A DNA stretch of 38,773 nt, from assembly GCA_035533075.1 (NCBI GenBank), contig DATLUO010000001.1:1-38773 (forward strand). Reading direction: 5' to 3'. Below, piece after piece: positions 25,676-35,286 of this stretch. Under the pieces are notes generated by a model that saw nothing but the letters and a program-made list of their open reading frames with translations, was not told the origin of the DNA and made no database searches. The translations under genes were made by a program, and so were the position numbers. Origin of the DNA: Pirellulales bacterium (GTDB lineage: Bacteria > Planctomycetota > Planctomycetia > Pirellulales > JAICIG01). The stretch's first letter is position 1; each line of letters begins with the position of its first letter.

Positions 25676-28266
25676 GGAATCGTCTCCGGTTGGAGGATGG
25701 CTTCGTCGACCGCCGATCGGAAAATGCCGGCCACCTGCCCGACACAAGGCGGTTCGAGCAGGTCGAGATGCTCGAAGGGCAGTTCGTGCAAGCAGATCGT
25801 TTGGCACCGCTGCCGCCACTCGCGAAAAGGATGATACTTGCCTTGGGCGTCGGCGCCGACGACGAGCGTCAGCGGCCCGCCGTCGTCGGGCGGGCTGTAG
25901 TGATAGGCGGCCTCGACGTTGGCCCAGAAGGTGTCGAAGATTCTACGCGAGAGTTTCTCGTCGGAGGCGGTGGGCAAAAGCCGGCGTCCTTCATGCCGGC
26001 ACAACCGCGCGTGCATCCGCTGGCGATCGGCGTGTTTCCACATGAAAGCCGGCACGTCGTCGGTCGATACAAAGCGGCGCAAAAGCTGGAACGAAAGCAG
26101 CACGCCCGCGTCGATCAGCACCAGGAGCGGCACCGGGCGGTCCGCCTCGCGCAAGCGGTGAGCCATCTGGTAGGCCACCAAGCCGCCCAGCGACCAACCG
26201 GCCAGCAGGTAAGGACCGTCCGGCTGGATGCGCAGCACGTCGTCCAGGTAGCGCTCGGCCATCGCCTCAATCGTCGTCAACGGCCGTTCATCGCCAACGA
26301 GCGCCGGCGACTCGAGGCCATAGCACGGCTGGCCGTGGCCGAGCGTCTGCGCCAAGCGGCGATAACAAACCACGCTGCCGCCGGCCGGATGAACGAGGAA
26401 CAACGGCGGACGCTGGCCACCGGTCTCCAGCGGCACGGCCGTCGATGGTGCTTCGTGGCGGGTTTCGCTCGCCAGCAGTCGTGCCAATGCGCCAACGTTC
26501 GAGTTCGCCAGCAACTGGCCGAGGGAGACCCTTCGCCCGAAGCGGCGCTCGATGCGGATGAGCAGCTCCGCGGCCCGCAACGAATCGCCGCCCAACTGAA
26601 AGAAGTCGTCGTTCCTGCCGACCTCCGGGGTGTGCAACAACTCCTGAAACAGATCGCGCACCTGCCCATCGAAAGCGGACCGCGTAGGGGGCGCCGACGG
26701 AGTCGCAATCTTCGTCGCTTCCAATGCGAGCAGCGCCGGCTCGTCGAGCTTGCCATTGGGCGAGAGCGGCCAGCGATCGACGAGCGTGAGCGACGAGGGA
26801 ACGAGGGCGACCGGCAGCCGCGCGTGCAGCCAAGCGCGCAGCTCGTTGGCTGCCAGAGCGGCGCCGGCGCGAGGGACCGCGAAGCAGGCCAGTCGCGCGG
26901 CGGGGCGGTCGTGCGCCGCGACCGTGGCGGCCGCCAGGACCTTCGGGTGGGCCTCCAGCGCGGCGGTGATTTCGTCGAGTTCGATGCGGACGCCGCGTAT
27001 TTTGATTTGCCGATCGGTCCGCCCCAGGAATTCAAGCTGGCCGTCGGCGCGGCGGCGCACCAGATCGCCTGTGCGGTATAACCGCCCATCGCGCCGCCGG
27101 ACGAGCGGATGCTGGATGAACTTTTCCGCGGTCAACTCCGGTCGATTCAGATAACCGCGTGCCAGCCCCGGCCCCGCGATGCATAATTCGCCCGCGTCGC
27201 CCTTGGCGACGGGCCGCAATTGCCGGTCGAGCACGAGCAGCTCGACGCCCGGCAACGGGTCGCCCAAGGGCGGCGCCGGCTGGTCGCCGCGGGGACATTC
27301 GCAGGCCGTGGCGCAAACCGTGGCTTCGGTGGGACCGTAGGCGTTGATCAGCCGGCGCCCGACCGACCATTGAGAGGCCAAGGCGGCGCCGCACGCTTCG
27401 CCCGCCACGACCAACGTCGTCAGAGAAGGCAGATCGGGCGGGCCGAGCATCGACAACACCGACGGCGGCAGCGTGAGCGTATCGATCCGATGCTCGTCGA
27501 TGGTACGGCGCAGTTGTTCGCCCGGCAGCAACTCTGCGGCGTCGGCCAACACCAGGCTGGCGCCGCTGGTCAGCGTGCCGAAGATTTCCCAAACCGCCGC
27601 GTCGAAGGCCAGGCTGGCGAATTGCAGCACCCGTCGTCCCGGCCGCAGCCGCAACAGGCCGCGCTCGGCCGCGATAAGGTTGGCCAACCCGCCGTGGGTC
27701 AGCAACGCGGCCTTGGGCTGTCCGCTCGAACCCGAAGTATAGATCGCATAAGCCAGCCGCCTGCCGTCGGACGTGGCGGGCCGACGTGCCGCGGCGCACT
27801 GACCGACGATCATCAGTCCGTCGCGATGGCGCCAGCCGACCGACCCGCGCGGCGACGGCAGAGAGTCGAGCAGGGCCTGATGGGTGACGCACCATTGCGG
27901 CCGGGCGTCGGCCAGCATGAATTCGAGCCGCCGCCGCGGATAGCCGGGATCGAACGGCAGAAACGCCCCGCCTGCCTTGAGCACGGCCAGCAGCGAGACG
28001 ACCATGTCGAGCGACCGCTCCAGGGCCACGCCCACCAGGCATTCGGGCCCGACGCCCAACTCAGCCAGCACACCGGCCAAGGCATTGGCCCGCTGGTCGA
28101 GCTGGGCATAGCTGAGCGAACGGTTGCCGTAAACAACGGCGGTCGCGCCGGGCGTGGCGGCCGCTTGAAGCTCAAACGCTTCGTGCGCCGGCGGGAAGCC
28201 TCGCCTGTGACGTGGCGGACGCAGAGCGCGTGCTGCGCGGTGGATTGTGCCGGCTGGCCCGATCAT
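25672..28266 (-). CDS. Single-module NRPS: adenylation, carrier, thioesterase
   Basis: An 864-residue protein. Adenylation domain about 25-512: A3 YTSGSSGQPK (176-185), A5 NAYGPTEA (308-315), A7/A8 YRTGDLVRR and GRTDRQIKIRG, A10 PNGKLD with Lys506. By alignment to GrsA the ten specificity residues are Asp222, Ala223, Trp226, Thr265, Val286, Ala288, Ala309, Val317, Cys318 and Lys506 (DAWTVAAVCK), which differs from the GrsA phenylalanine code only by two Ile-to-Val changes. Carrier domain about 535-600 with LGGDSL (phosphopantetheine Ser562). Thioesterase about 618-855 with GWSLGG (Ser692) and LPFEHLDLL (His). No condensation domain is present, as in fungal quinone synthetases and bacterial furanone synthetases. 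It would activate an aromatic amino or keto acid, hold it on the carrier and release or dimerise it by the thioesterase. The methyltransferase follows by ATGA overlap. Confidence 0.93.
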   Translation of the reverse strand: MIGPAGTIHRAARALRPPRHRRGFPPAHEAFELQAAATPGATAVVYGNRSLSYAQLDQRANALAGVLAELGVGPECLVGVALERSLDMVVSLLAVLKAGGAFLPFDPGYPRRRLEFMLADARPQWCVTHQALLDSLPSPRGSVGWRHRDGLMIVGQCAAARRPATSDGRRLAYAIYTSGSSGQPKAALLTHGGLANLIAAERGLLRLRPGRRVLQFASLAFDAAVWEIFGTLTSGASLVLADAAELLPGEQLRRTIDEHRIDTLTLPPSVLSMLGPPDLPSLTTLVVAGEACGAALASQWSVGRRLINAYGPTEATVCATACECPRGDQPAPPLGDPLPGVELLVLDRQLRPVAKGDAGELCIAGPGLARGYLNRPELTAEKFIQHPLVRRRDGRLYRTGDLVRRRADGQLEFLGRTDRQIKIRGVRIELDEITAALEAHPKVLAAATVAAHDRPAARLACFAVPRAGAALAANELRAWLHARLPVALVPSSLTLVDRWPLSPNGKLDEPALLALEATKIATPSAPPTRSAFDGQVRDLFQELLHTPEVGRNDDFFQLGGDSLRAAELLIRIERRFGRRVSLGQLLANSNVGALARLLASETRHEAPSTAVPLETGGQRPPLFLVHPAGGSVVCYRRLAQTLGHGQPCYGLESPALVGDERPLTTIEAMAERYLDDVLRIQPDGPYLLAGWSLGGLVAYQMAHRLREADRPVPLLVLIDAGVLLSFQLLRRFVSTDDVPAFMWKHADRQRMHARLCRHEGRRLLPTASDEKLSRRIFDTFWANVEAAYHYSPPDDGGPLTLVVGADAQGKYHPFREWRQRCQTICLHELPFEHLDLLEPPCVGQVAGIFRSAVDEAILQPETIP

Positions 28267-28438
28267 GTTGAGAGTGCGCCTACGGTGGAATCTGCGAGTT
28301 CGATGACGCGGGTGGCGCTTCGCATGCCGGCCGGGCAGTGCGAGGGCGACTCGTCATCGAAAACGTAGGTCAGCCGGGGCAGGCGTCAATCGACATTTAC
28401 GGCCTGCCGTCTCCCATCTTTCATCCTTCTTTCTGTGC

Positions 28439-28624
28439 TTATTCTTCCTCAGGCTCTCGTCCGTAGTCCGGTTCTTCGTCCTCGCGTTCGACGGGTACCG
28501 TGTATTCCTCGCCCAGCCAGCGGCCGAGATCGATCCGCCGGCAACGCTCGCTGCAAAAAGGCAGGAAGGTCGACTGGCTGCTATCGAACCGCTTGCGACA
28601 GATCGGGCAACGCACGAGTGGCAT
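28439..28624 (-). CDS. yacG: Zinc-ribbon DNA gyrase inhibitor YacG
   Basis: A 61-residue zinc protein. Four cysteines form the site: CPIC near the start and FCSERC in the middle. The family segment RRIDLGRWLGEEYTVP follows, then an acidic tail rich in Glu. In Escherichia coli YacG binds GyrB and inhibits gyrase. I chose ATG 28624 (MPLVRCPICRKRF), the usual beginning of the family; ATG 28636 and TTG 28639 lie in the same frame. It comes 33 nt after the FmdB gene on the same strand. The 172-nt gap to the NRPS start shows no clear signal. Confidence 0.9.
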   Translation of the reverse strand: MPLVRCPICRKRFDSSQSTFLPFCSERCRRIDLGRWLGEEYTVPVEREDEEPDYGREPEEE

Positions 28625-28657
28625 GGCGAAATCCATCAATCCACGAGTGACCGAGCG

Positions 28658-28990
28658 TTAGTCTTTGCGTTTCGCCTTTTTCTCGCTCTTGGCGGTGGAA
28701 CCGTTGCCGCCGGCCTTCGTTTCCGAAGTCTTCGACTCCGAGCTCTTCGATTCGGACTTGGATTCGCTGGCCGGCTTATCGGCCTCGGCCCGCTTCTTGT
28801 ACGACTCGCTACGGTAGTCCGTCTGATAGAAGCCCGATCCTTTGAACACAATCGCGGCGCCCGCGCCGATCAATCGCCGCAGCTTCCGCTTCTTGCACTC
28901 GGGGCACTTCTTCTCCGGCTCGGCCGTGATCGATTGGAAAAGCTCGAACTTGTGGTCGCAAGCGTCGCAAACGTAGTCGTAGGTAGGCAT
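28658..28990 (-). CDS. FmdB/CxxC zinc-ribbon regulatory protein
   Basis: A 110-residue protein. Residues 1-60 are an FmdB-type zinc ribbon (MPTYDYVCDACDHKFELFQ, then CPECKK and LIGAGAAIVFKGSGFY), with two CxxC pairs. The C-terminal half is a low-complexity Ser/Lys/Glu-rich tail (ESKSSESKTSETK). Family members are small putative transcription or stress regulators of unknown mechanism. The position between grpE and yacG is common in planctomycetes, which suggests a stress-response link. Confidence 0.9.
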   Translation of the reverse strand: MPTYDYVCDACDHKFELFQSITAEPEKKCPECKKRKLRRLIGAGAAIVFKGSGFYQTDYRSESYKKRAEADKPASESKSESKSSESKTSETKAGGNGSTAKSEKKAKRKD

Positions 28991-29013
28991 GAATTGACGA
29001 ATCTGTCTTAGAC

Positions 29014-29574
29014 CTAATCGGTTCCATTACCATCCGCCGGTGGCGTCGAAACAATCACCTGTGCGGGCCGCAATACGCGGTCGTGAACTTGATAGCCGTC
29101 TTGCGCGACCTGCACCACCGTGTTGGGCGGAAATTCACCCGTAGGCTGCTGCATGATCGCCGCGTGCAAGTGCGGATCGAACGGTTTGTGCCACGCCTCG
29201 ATGCGTTGGCAGTGGTGCCGCGACAACACGTTCTCGAGCTGTTGCGCAACCATTTTGAAGCCGGCCAGCAACCCACTCGCATCCGGCGATTTCGCGGCCG
29301 CCTGGATGGCACGCTGCACGTTGTCGAGCACCGGCAACAGGTCGCCGAGCAACGGCAACTGCGCATAACGCCGCTCGTCGTCCATCTCCTTGCGCATGCG
29401 CTTGCGGTAGTTGTCCAGCTCGGCCTGCGCCCGCAACGCGCGATCTTTGGCGGCGGCCAGCTCCCGCCGCAGCGCGGCGGCATCGTCGGGCGACGTGGCC
29501 GCCGACTCTTCCGTCACCACGTTGGCGGCAGCGGCCGCTTCAGAGGTTGAATCGTTGGTTTCTTGATCGTTCAT
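29014..29574 (-). CDS. grpE: Nucleotide exchange factor GrpE
   Basis: A 186-residue co-chaperone that releases ADP from DnaK. An acidic disordered N-terminus precedes a long coiled coil (LRRELAAAKDRALRAQAELD, NYRKRM) and the C-terminal beta domain (IEAWHKPFDPHLHAAIM, NTVVQVAQDGYQVHDRVLRP). ATG at 29574 is the likelier start; a GTG at 29583 overlaps the dnaJ stop as GTGA and would add three residues, so coupling with dnaJ is possible. No dnaK is in the window. Confidence 0.95.
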   Translation of the reverse strand: MNDQETNDSTSEAAAAANVVTEESAATSPDDAAALRRELAAAKDRALRAQAELDNYRKRMRKEMDDERRYAQLPLLGDLLPVLDNVQRAIQAAAKSPDASGLLAGFKMVAQQLENVLSRHHCQRIEAWHKPFDPHLHAAIMQQPTGEFPPNTVVQVAQDGYQVHDRVLRPAQVIVSTPPADGNGTD

Positions 29575-29579
29575 GGTCG

Positions 29580-30740
29580 TCACCCCGTTCGTTCGCCGCT
29601 CGGCTCCTCAGCCGGCATAAAGTAGTCCTTGAGCTTCTCGAAAAAGCTCTTGCGATGCGCGCTCACATTCGCCCGCTCCTCCTCGGCCAACTCTCGCAGC
29701 AACTCTTCTTGCCGCGGCGTCAACGTCTTAGGCACTTCCAGGCTGACCTGCACCAGCAGATCGCCCTGGCCGCGTTGTCTTGGATCTGGCATGCCGCGGC
29801 CACGCAAGCGGAACACGTCGCCCGGCTGCGTGCCCGGAGGTATGTCCAACTCCTCGCGGCCGTCGAGCGTGGGCACGTCGATCTTCGAGCCCAGCGTCGC
29901 CTGCGAATAAGTAAGCGGGATCTGACACACCAGATGCTGCCCCTCGCGATGAAAGAGCGAATGTTCCTTCACCGTGATGAAGCAGTAGCAGTCGCCCGGC
30001 GTGCCGCCCTCGGCGCTCTGATTGCCTTCGCCGCCCAAACGCAACCGCGTGTCGTTGTCGACGCCCGGCGGAATGCGGACCTCGCGTTCCACCCTACGCC
30101 GCATCTGTCCCTCGCCACGGCAGGCCGGGCAAGGTTCTTTGATCGTGCTGCCGGCGCCGCGGCAGGCCGGACACGTCGTTTGCACGCGGAAGATGCCGGT
30201 GGTCTGGATCACTTGCCCTTGGCCGCCGCAATAGCGGCATTTTTCGGGCTTCGTTCCGGGCTTGGCCCCCGAGCCGCGGCACTCTTCGCAGCGTTCCAGA
30301 CGCTCCAAGCGGATCTTCTTGGTCGCGCCGCGTGCCGCCTCCAGCAGGTCGAGCGTGACGTCGGCCCGCACGTCGCTGCCGCGGCGTGCGCGTCGTCCAC
30401 GTCCCCGCCGCCCGCCGCCGAAAATCTCGCCGAACAGCCCTTCGCCGAAAATGTCGCCAAAGGCCTCGAAGACATCGTTCACGTCGGTGAAGTGCGGGGC
30501 GCCACCCGGCCCCTCGACGCCGGCGTGCCCGTAGCGATCGTAACGGGCGCGCTTGTCCGGGTCGCTGAGCACCTCGAACGCCTCGGCGCACTCTTTGAAG
30601 CGGGCCACCGCCTCTTCGTTGCCCGGATTCTTATCGGGATGGTACTGGATCGCCAGCTTGCGATAGGCGGCCGCGATCTCCTTGTCGGAGACCGTTCGCG
30701 CGACCCCCAGCACCTCATAGTAATCGCGTTTGCCTGCCAT
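29580..30740 (-). CDS. dnaJ: Chaperone protein DnaJ
   Basis: A 386-residue type I Hsp40. J-domain at 1-70 with HPD at 34-36, which stimulates DnaK ATPase; Gly/Phe-rich and basic linker (DIFGEGLFGEIFGGG, then GRRGRGRRARR); zinc-finger domain with four CxxCxGxG repeats (CEECRGSG, CRYCGGQG, CPACRGAG, CPACRGEG); C-terminal substrate-binding domain (GDLLVQVSLEVPKTLT). I chose ATG 30740 (MAGKRDYYEV), the family's usual start; ATG at 30749 lies three codons earlier. It is first in a unit with grpE, fmdB and yacG. Confidence 0.97.
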   Translation of the reverse strand: MAGKRDYYEVLGVARTVSDKEIAAAYRKLAIQYHPDKNPGNEEAVARFKECAEAFEVLSDPDKRARYDRYGHAGVEGPGGAPHFTDVNDVFEAFGDIFGEGLFGEIFGGGRRGRGRRARRGSDVRADVTLDLLEAARGATKKIRLERLERCEECRGSGAKPGTKPEKCRYCGGQGQVIQTTGIFRVQTTCPACRGAGSTIKEPCPACRGEGQMRRRVEREVRIPPGVDNDTRLRLGGEGNQSAEGGTPGDCYCFITVKEHSLFHREGQHLVCQIPLTYSQATLGSKIDVPTLDGREELDIPPGTQPGDVFRLRGRGMPDPRQRGQGDLLVQVSLEVPKTLTPRQEELLRELAEEERANVSAHRKSFFEKLKDYFMPAEEPSGERTG

Positions 30741-30781
30741 AGTCACCATAGCTGTCGCCGGTCGCTCTTATCCGTTCCTGA

Positions 30782-30787
30782 ATTATA
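30782..30787 (-). promoter_or_regulatory. Candidate -10 box upstream of dnaJ
   Basis: The minus strand reads TATAAT exactly, about 40 nt before the dnaJ start. No -35 match lies at the right distance, and no CIRCE-type operator is seen. Confidence 0.3.
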
Positions 30788-30850
30788 GGCCCCACTTACG
30801 AACCGCGGACAGGCGAGTTTTTTTCCGCAACATGAACTGTTCGCGACGTC

Positions 30851-31008
30851 GTAGGGTGGGACCAGCGAGCTCGCGAGCGCCGGCCCACCGACGAAGGGTT
30901 CAGGGTTCAGGGTTCAGGGTTCAGGGTTCAGAAACATTTGAATTGACCTTTGCCTGATGCCTCGAATCGGTGGGCCGGCGCTCGCAAGCTCTCTGGTCCC
31001 ACCTTACG
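30851..31008. repeat. Composite palindrome/heptad inverted-repeat block
   Basis: One palindrome copy at 30851-30889 and an inverse copy at 30969-31008 enclose five exact GGGTTCA heptads at 30896-30930. The architecture equals the block at 15668-15849. It fills most of the 377-nt gap between dnaJ and groEL1; the rest of that gap shows nothing else I recognise. Confidence 0.88.
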
Positions 31009-31126
31009 CCTTTGCGATGCGCCTCCGCGCCGCGAACGGGCCACTCCATCGCTGAAGTGGCCCGTGCGTACGTCTCCGCCGTCCCGTGTCCGCAGCCACT
31101 GACAACTGACCACGGACAACGGACGC

Positions 31127-32746
31127 TCAGCGGACAGATCCCTCAATCCGCGTCTTTTTCTTGTCGTCCTTGTCGAAGTTCGTGACCATGGCCTCGGTGG
31201 TGAGCATCAGGGCCGCGATGCTGGCCGCGTTGCTCAAGGCGCTGCGGACCACCTTCAACGGGTCGATGATGCCCGCCTTGTACATATCGACGTACTCGGC
31301 CTTGTTGGCGTCGTAACCCACGTTGACCGGCTTGCGGCTGATCTCGTCGGCCACAACCGAGCCGTCGATGCCGCAGTTGTCGACAATCTGCTTCATCGGT
31401 GCGGCCAAGGCATGCAGCACGATATCGACGCCGATCTTCTCGTCGCCCTTGGCGCTGCCGCGGGCCTTTTCGATGGCCTCTTTGCAGCGCAGCAGGGCCA
31501 CGCCGCCGCCGGGCAAAATGCCCTCTTCCACCGCCGCGCGCGTGGCGTGCAGGGCGTCTTCGACGCGGGCCTTCTTCTGCTTCATGTCGGCCTCGCTGCT
31601 GGCCCCCACCGAAATGATGGCCACGCCGCCGGTCAGCTTGGCCAGACGCTCTTGGAACTTCTCCCGATCGTACTCGCTCTCGGTGTCCTCGATCTGGTTG
31701 CGAATCTGCTGGATGCGGTTCTTGATTTCATCCTGCTTGCCGGCGCCTTGCACGATCGTCGTGTCGTTCTTGTCGACCGTGATCTGCTTGGCGCGGCCGA
31801 GCTGACCGATCTCCAGGTTCTCCAGCTTGATGCCCAGATCCTCGCTGATCAGCGTGCCGCCGGTGAGCACCGCCAGGTCGCCCAGCATCGCCTTGCGGCG
31901 GTCGCCGAAACCGGGGGCCTTCACCGCGCAGATATTGAGGATGCCGCGGAGCTTGTTCACCACCAACGTCGTCAGGGCGTCGCCCTCCACGTCTTCGGCG
32001 ATGATCAACAGCGGCTTGCCCGTCTGGCTCACCTTCTCCAAAATCGGAATCAGGTCGCGCAGGCTGCCGATCTTCTTCTCGTGAATCAGGATGAAGGCGT
32101 CGTTGAGCAGGCAATCCATCTCGGCCGGACGGTTGATGAAGTACGGCGAAATGTAGCCTTTGTCGAACTGCATCCCTTCCACCAGCTCGAGCGTGGTCTC
32201 GGTGGCCTTGCCTTCCTCGACGGTGATCACGCCGTCTTTGCCCACCTTCTCCATCGCGTCGGCCAAAAGATTGCCGATGTCGGTGTCGTTGTTGGCGCTG
32301 ATGGAGCCGACCTGGGCGATCTCGGCCTTGCTCGAAACCGGCTTGGCCATGCTCTTGAGCTGCTCGATGGCCGCATCAACGGCCTTCTCGATGCCTCGCC
32401 GCACCGCCATGGGATTGCTGCCGGCGGCGATGTTGCGGGTGCCTTCCTTGAAGATGGCACGGGCCAGCACGGTCGCCGTGGTGGTGCCGTCGCCCGCCAC
32501 GTCGGAAGTTTTGGAGGCCACTTCGTTCACGAGCTTGGCGCCCATATTCTCGAAGCGGTCTTCCAGCTCGACCTCTTTGCTGACGGTCACGCCGTCTTTG
32601 GTCACGGTCGGACCGCCGAACGACTTGTCGATAATCACATTGCGGCCCGTCGGTCCCATGGTGATGGCGACCGCATCGGCCAGTTTTTCCACACCCTTGA
32701 GCATTTTCGCTCGGGCGCTGTCTTCGAAGAGTAATTGCTTGGGCAC
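31127..32746 (-). CDS. groEL: Chaperonin GroEL, copy 1 (no GGM tail)
   Basis: A 539-residue Hsp60 with all core motifs: [40 protein letters not shown] (ATP site), [25 protein letters not shown] and [14 protein letters not shown]. The start is GTG at 32746 with AAGGAA upstream. The C-terminus ends in [14 protein letters not shown] and lacks the Gly-Gly-Met repeats that normally line the ring cavity, unlike the second copy. It is the last gene of groEL2-groES-groEL1. Divergent copies of this kind often take specialised clients. Confidence 0.96.
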   Translation of the reverse strand: MPKQLLFEDSARAKMLKGVEKLADAVAITMGPTGRNVIIDKSFGGPTVTKDGVTVSKEVELEDRFENMGAKLVNEVASKTSDVAGDGTTTATVLARAIFKEGTRNIAAGSNPMAVRRGIEKAVDAAIEQLKSMAKPVSSKAEIAQVGSISANNDTDIGNLLADAMEKVGKDGVITVEEGKATETTLELVEGMQFDKGYISPYFINRPAEMDCLLNDAFILIHEKKIGSLRDLIPILEKVSQTGKPLLIIAEDVEGDALTTLVVNKLRGILNICAVKAPGFGDRRKAMLGDLAVLTGGTLISEDLGIKLENLEIGQLGRAKQITVDKNDTTIVQGAGKQDEIKNRIQQIRNQIEDTESEYDREKFQERLAKLTGGVAIISVGASSEADMKQKKARVEDALHATRAAVEEGILPGGGVALLRCKEAIEKARGSAKGDEKIGVDIVLHALAAPMKQIVDNCGIDGSVVADEISRKPVNVGYDANKAEYVDMYKAGIIDPLKVVRSALSNAASIAALMLTTEAMVTNFDKDDKKKTRIEGSVR

Positions 32747-32780
32747 GGTTATGGGTTCCTTGGTTCTTAAGAATCGTTGT

Positions 32781-32904
32781 TCTGTAGGGAACGCACTCCG
32801 TGGCGTTCCGTGTTCTGTAGGGAACGCACTCCGTGGCGTTCCGTGAATCGAGAAAAGACGTCAACTCGCTCATCGCGGAACGGCACGGAGTCCGTTCCCT
32901 ACAG
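32781..32904. repeat. GTAGGGAACG palindromes, three copies
   Basis: Two direct copies (32781-32810 and 32814-32843, period 33) and one inverse copy (32876-32904) share TGTAGGGAACGCACTCCGTG and GCGTTCCG. They fill most of the 178-nt gap between groES and groEL1 and could form a long hairpin that separates translation or stability of the two genes. Confidence 0.85.
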
Positions 32905-32924
32905 AGCGGGGCCAGCAAGGCAGC

Positions 32925-33224
32925 CTACGCCAGCACCTTGGCCAAAATGTCCGCCTCGCGCAGGATCTTCACATCCTGGCCGTTCAGCTCGATCTCGGTG
33001 CCGGAGTACTTGCCGTAGATCACTTCGTCGCCGATCTTGACCGACATCGTGCCGCGCTCGCCGCTGTCCATCAGCTTGCCGGGTCCAGTGGCGATCACGG
33101 TGCCGCGCTGCGGCTTTTCCTTGGCGGTGTCGGGCAGCACGATGCCGCCGGCGGTCATCTGTTCGGCCTCCATGGGTTCCACAACAACGCGATCATCGAG
33201 CGGACGCAGTTTGGCTTCTTTCAT
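32925..33224 (-). CDS. groES: Co-chaperonin GroES
   Basis: A 99-residue lid of the chaperonin ring. Visible parts are LRPLDDRVVVEP, the mobile loop (EAEQMTAGGIVLPDTAKEKP), the roof region (GTVIATGPGKL) and KIGDEVIYGKYSGTEIELNG. ATG 33224 has AAGGGA upstream. It lies between the two groEL copies, 120 nt after groEL2. Confidence 0.97.
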   Translation of the reverse strand: MKEAKLRPLDDRVVVEPMEAEQMTAGGIVLPDTAKEKPQRGTVIATGPGKLMDSGERGTMSVKIGDEVIYGKYSGTEIELNGQDVKILREADILAKVLA

Positions 33225-33266
33225 AATTAGGTCCCTTGTCTAAGTTCATGCTTGGATCGTTGGAAA

Positions 33267-33338
33267 GGCGTCAGGCGTCAGGCATCAGGCGTCAGGAAGT
33301 CACACCAAGCGCCTGACGCCTGATGCCTGGCGCCTCTC
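33267..33338. repeat. GGCGTCA heptad inverted repeat
   Basis: Four heptads (GGCGTCA, with one GGCATCA) at 33267-33294 face inverse heptads at 33311-33338. The two arms can pair over about 25 bp. It sits between groEL2 and groES. Confidence 0.85.
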
Positions 33339-33344
33339 GCCTGT

Positions 33345-35039
33345 TTACATCCCCATGTCTCCCATTCCCATGCCACCCATGCCACCCATTCCGCCCATGC
33401 CACCACCCATTCCACCCATGCCGTGGTCGTGGTGGCCGCCCGCCTCAGGCTCTTCTTCCTTGGGAATCTCGGTCACGAGCGACTCGGTGGTCAACATCAG
33501 CGAAGCCACGCTGGCCGCGTTTTGCAAGGCGGTGCGGACCACCTTGGCCGGGTCGATGATGCCCGCGGCGACCAGGTCGGTGTAGGTGCCCTTGTCGGCG
33601 TCGTAGCCTTCGTTCTTGTTCTTCAACTGGCGGACGCGATTGACGACCACGGCACCGTCGGCGCCCGCGTTGTCGGCGATGCAACGCAAGGGATAGTCGA
33701 GCACGTTTTTGACGATGCGGGCACCGAGCAGCTCATCGCCTTCCAGGTCGAGTTTCTCCAGCGACTTCTCGCTGCGAATCAGGGCCACGCCGCCGCCGGG
33801 CACAATCCCTTCTTCCAGCGCGGCTTGCACGGCCGACTTGGCGTCTTCGAGCAAGTGCTTGCGCTCTTTCATCTCGGTCTCGGTGGCGGCGCCACAGTTG
33901 ATCTGGGCCACGCCGCCCGAAAGCTTGGCCAGCCGCTCTTGCAGCTTCTCGCGATCGTACTCGCTGTCCGTCACCTCGATTTCGCGGCGAATCTGCTCGG
34001 CGCGGCCGTCGATGTCGGCCTTTTTGCCGGCGCCTTCGATGATCGTCGTGTTCTCGGCGTTGATGATGACCTTCTTGGCCCGGCCCAGGTCGGTCAGCTT
34101 GACCGAGTCGAGCGAGATGCCGAGATCCTTGAAGATGGCCGTGCCCGCGGTGAGCGTGGCAATATCGCCCAGCATCGCCTTGCGACGGTCGCCGTAGCCG
34201 GGGGCCTTGACGGCACAGGCACTGAGAATGCCCCGCATCTTGTTGACCACCAGCGTGGCCAACGCTTCGCCTTCGAGATCCTCGGCGATGACCAGCAGGG
34301 GCTTGTTGGCCTTGCTGATCGCCTCCAGCAGCGGAACGAGGTTCTTGGCGTTCGAGATCTTCTCTTCGTAGATCAGGATGTAGCAGTTCTCCAGCTCGAC
34401 CGTTTGATCGTCCTGGTTGGTGACGAAGTGCGGCGAAAGGTAGCCGCGATCGAACTGCATGCCTTCGACCACTTCAACGGTCGTCTCGGACTGCCGGCCC
34501 TCCTCAATGGTAATCACGCCGTCTTTGCCGACCTTCAAGAAGGCGTCGGAGAGCACGTCACCGATGCTGGGATCGTTGTTGCCGGCGATGGTGGCGATTT
34601 GCCGCAGCTCGGTCTTGTTCTTTTCGTTGATGGGCGTGGCCAACTTGGCGACCGCCTCGACGACCCGGGCCGTGGCCTTCGTGATGCCTCGCGAGAGGGC
34701 CATCGGATCGGCCCCGGCGGCGATCATCTTCAGACCTTCGCGAAAGATGGCTTCGGCCAGCACGGTGGCCGTGGTGGTGCCGTCGCCGGCCACGTCGTTG
34801 GTCTTGCTGGCGGCTTCCTTGACGAGCTGGGCGCCCAGGTTCTCGAAAGGATCGTCCAGTTCGATGTCTTCGGCGACGGTGACGCCGTCTTTGGTTACCT
34901 TGGGCGAACCCCAACCTTTGTCGAGCACGGCGTTGCGGCCGCGGGGGCCGAGGGTGCTGCTGACCGCACGGGCCAACTTCGAGGCGCCGGCCAACAGCGG
35001 CTGCCGTGCTTCGTCATCAAAGACCATCTGCTTTGCCAC
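33345..35039 (-). CDS. groEL: Chaperonin GroEL, copy 2 (His/Gly/Met tail)
   Basis: A 564-residue Hsp60 with motifs [73 protein letters not shown] and [14 protein letters not shown]. It ends in a His- and Gly/Met-rich tail ([16 protein letters not shown] and further GGM repeats), as in canonical GroEL but with extra histidines that could bind metal. The GTG start at 35039 has a strong AGGAGG 9 nt upstream. It opens the cluster, and its sequence differs from copy 1 throughout, so the duplication is old. Confidence 0.97.
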   Translation of the reverse strand: MAKQMVFDDEARQPLLAGASKLARAVSSTLGPRGRNAVLDKGWGSPKVTKDGVTVAEDIELDDPFENLGAQLVKEAASKTNDVAGDGTTTATVLAEAIFREGLKMIAAGADPMALSRGITKATARVVEAVAKLATPINEKNKTELRQIATIAGNNDPSIGDVLSDAFLKVGKDGVITIEEGRQSETTVEVVEGMQFDRGYLSPHFVTNQDDQTVELENCYILIYEEKISNAKNLVPLLEAISKANKPLLVIAEDLEGEALATLVVNKMRGILSACAVKAPGYGDRRKAMLGDIATLTAGTAIFKDLGISLDSVKLTDLGRAKKVIINAENTTIIEGAGKKADIDGRAEQIRREIEVTDSEYDREKLQERLAKLSGGVAQINCGAATETEMKERKHLLEDAKSAVQAALEEGIVPGGGVALIRSEKSLEKLDLEGDELLGARIVKNVLDYPLRCIADNAGADGAVVVNRVRQLKNKNEGYDADKGTYTDLVAAGIIDPAKVVRTALQNAASVASLMLTTESLVTEIPKEEEPEAGGHHDHGMGGMGGGMGGMGGMGGMGMGDMGM

Positions 35040-35063
35040 AGTGGTTTCCTCCTGGTTTTAGGC

Positions 35064-35092
35064 GATAAAAACGGTGATTGTTCTGTTGTCAA
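35064..35092 (-). promoter_or_regulatory. Candidate sigma-70 promoter of groEL2
   Basis: On the minus strand TTGACA (35087-35092) and TTTATC (35064-35069) are separated by 17 nt, ahead of groEL2. No CIRCE inverted repeat is seen, so HrcA control is not supported. Confidence 0.5.
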
Positions 35093-35286
35093 AAAGCGTC
35101 CGGGCGACTCAAGCTTGACCACAATTGGCAGCCGAACGCCCGCGCGACAAGGCCCCAAACGCACACCCCGTGCCAGAGCGAGTGTTGTAATCATAACTCC
35201 TGACTGCATAGGAAGTTGTAACGCGGTCTGGCGGATTTCGGCGTCGGCCTCCGACCGTGGGCGATATGTCAAATTGGCAGCCTTCG

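Noticed and set aside
35040-35250. CIRCE operator upstream of groEL2
   Set aside because: No TTAGCACTC-N9-GAGTGCTAA-like inverted repeat is found on either strand.
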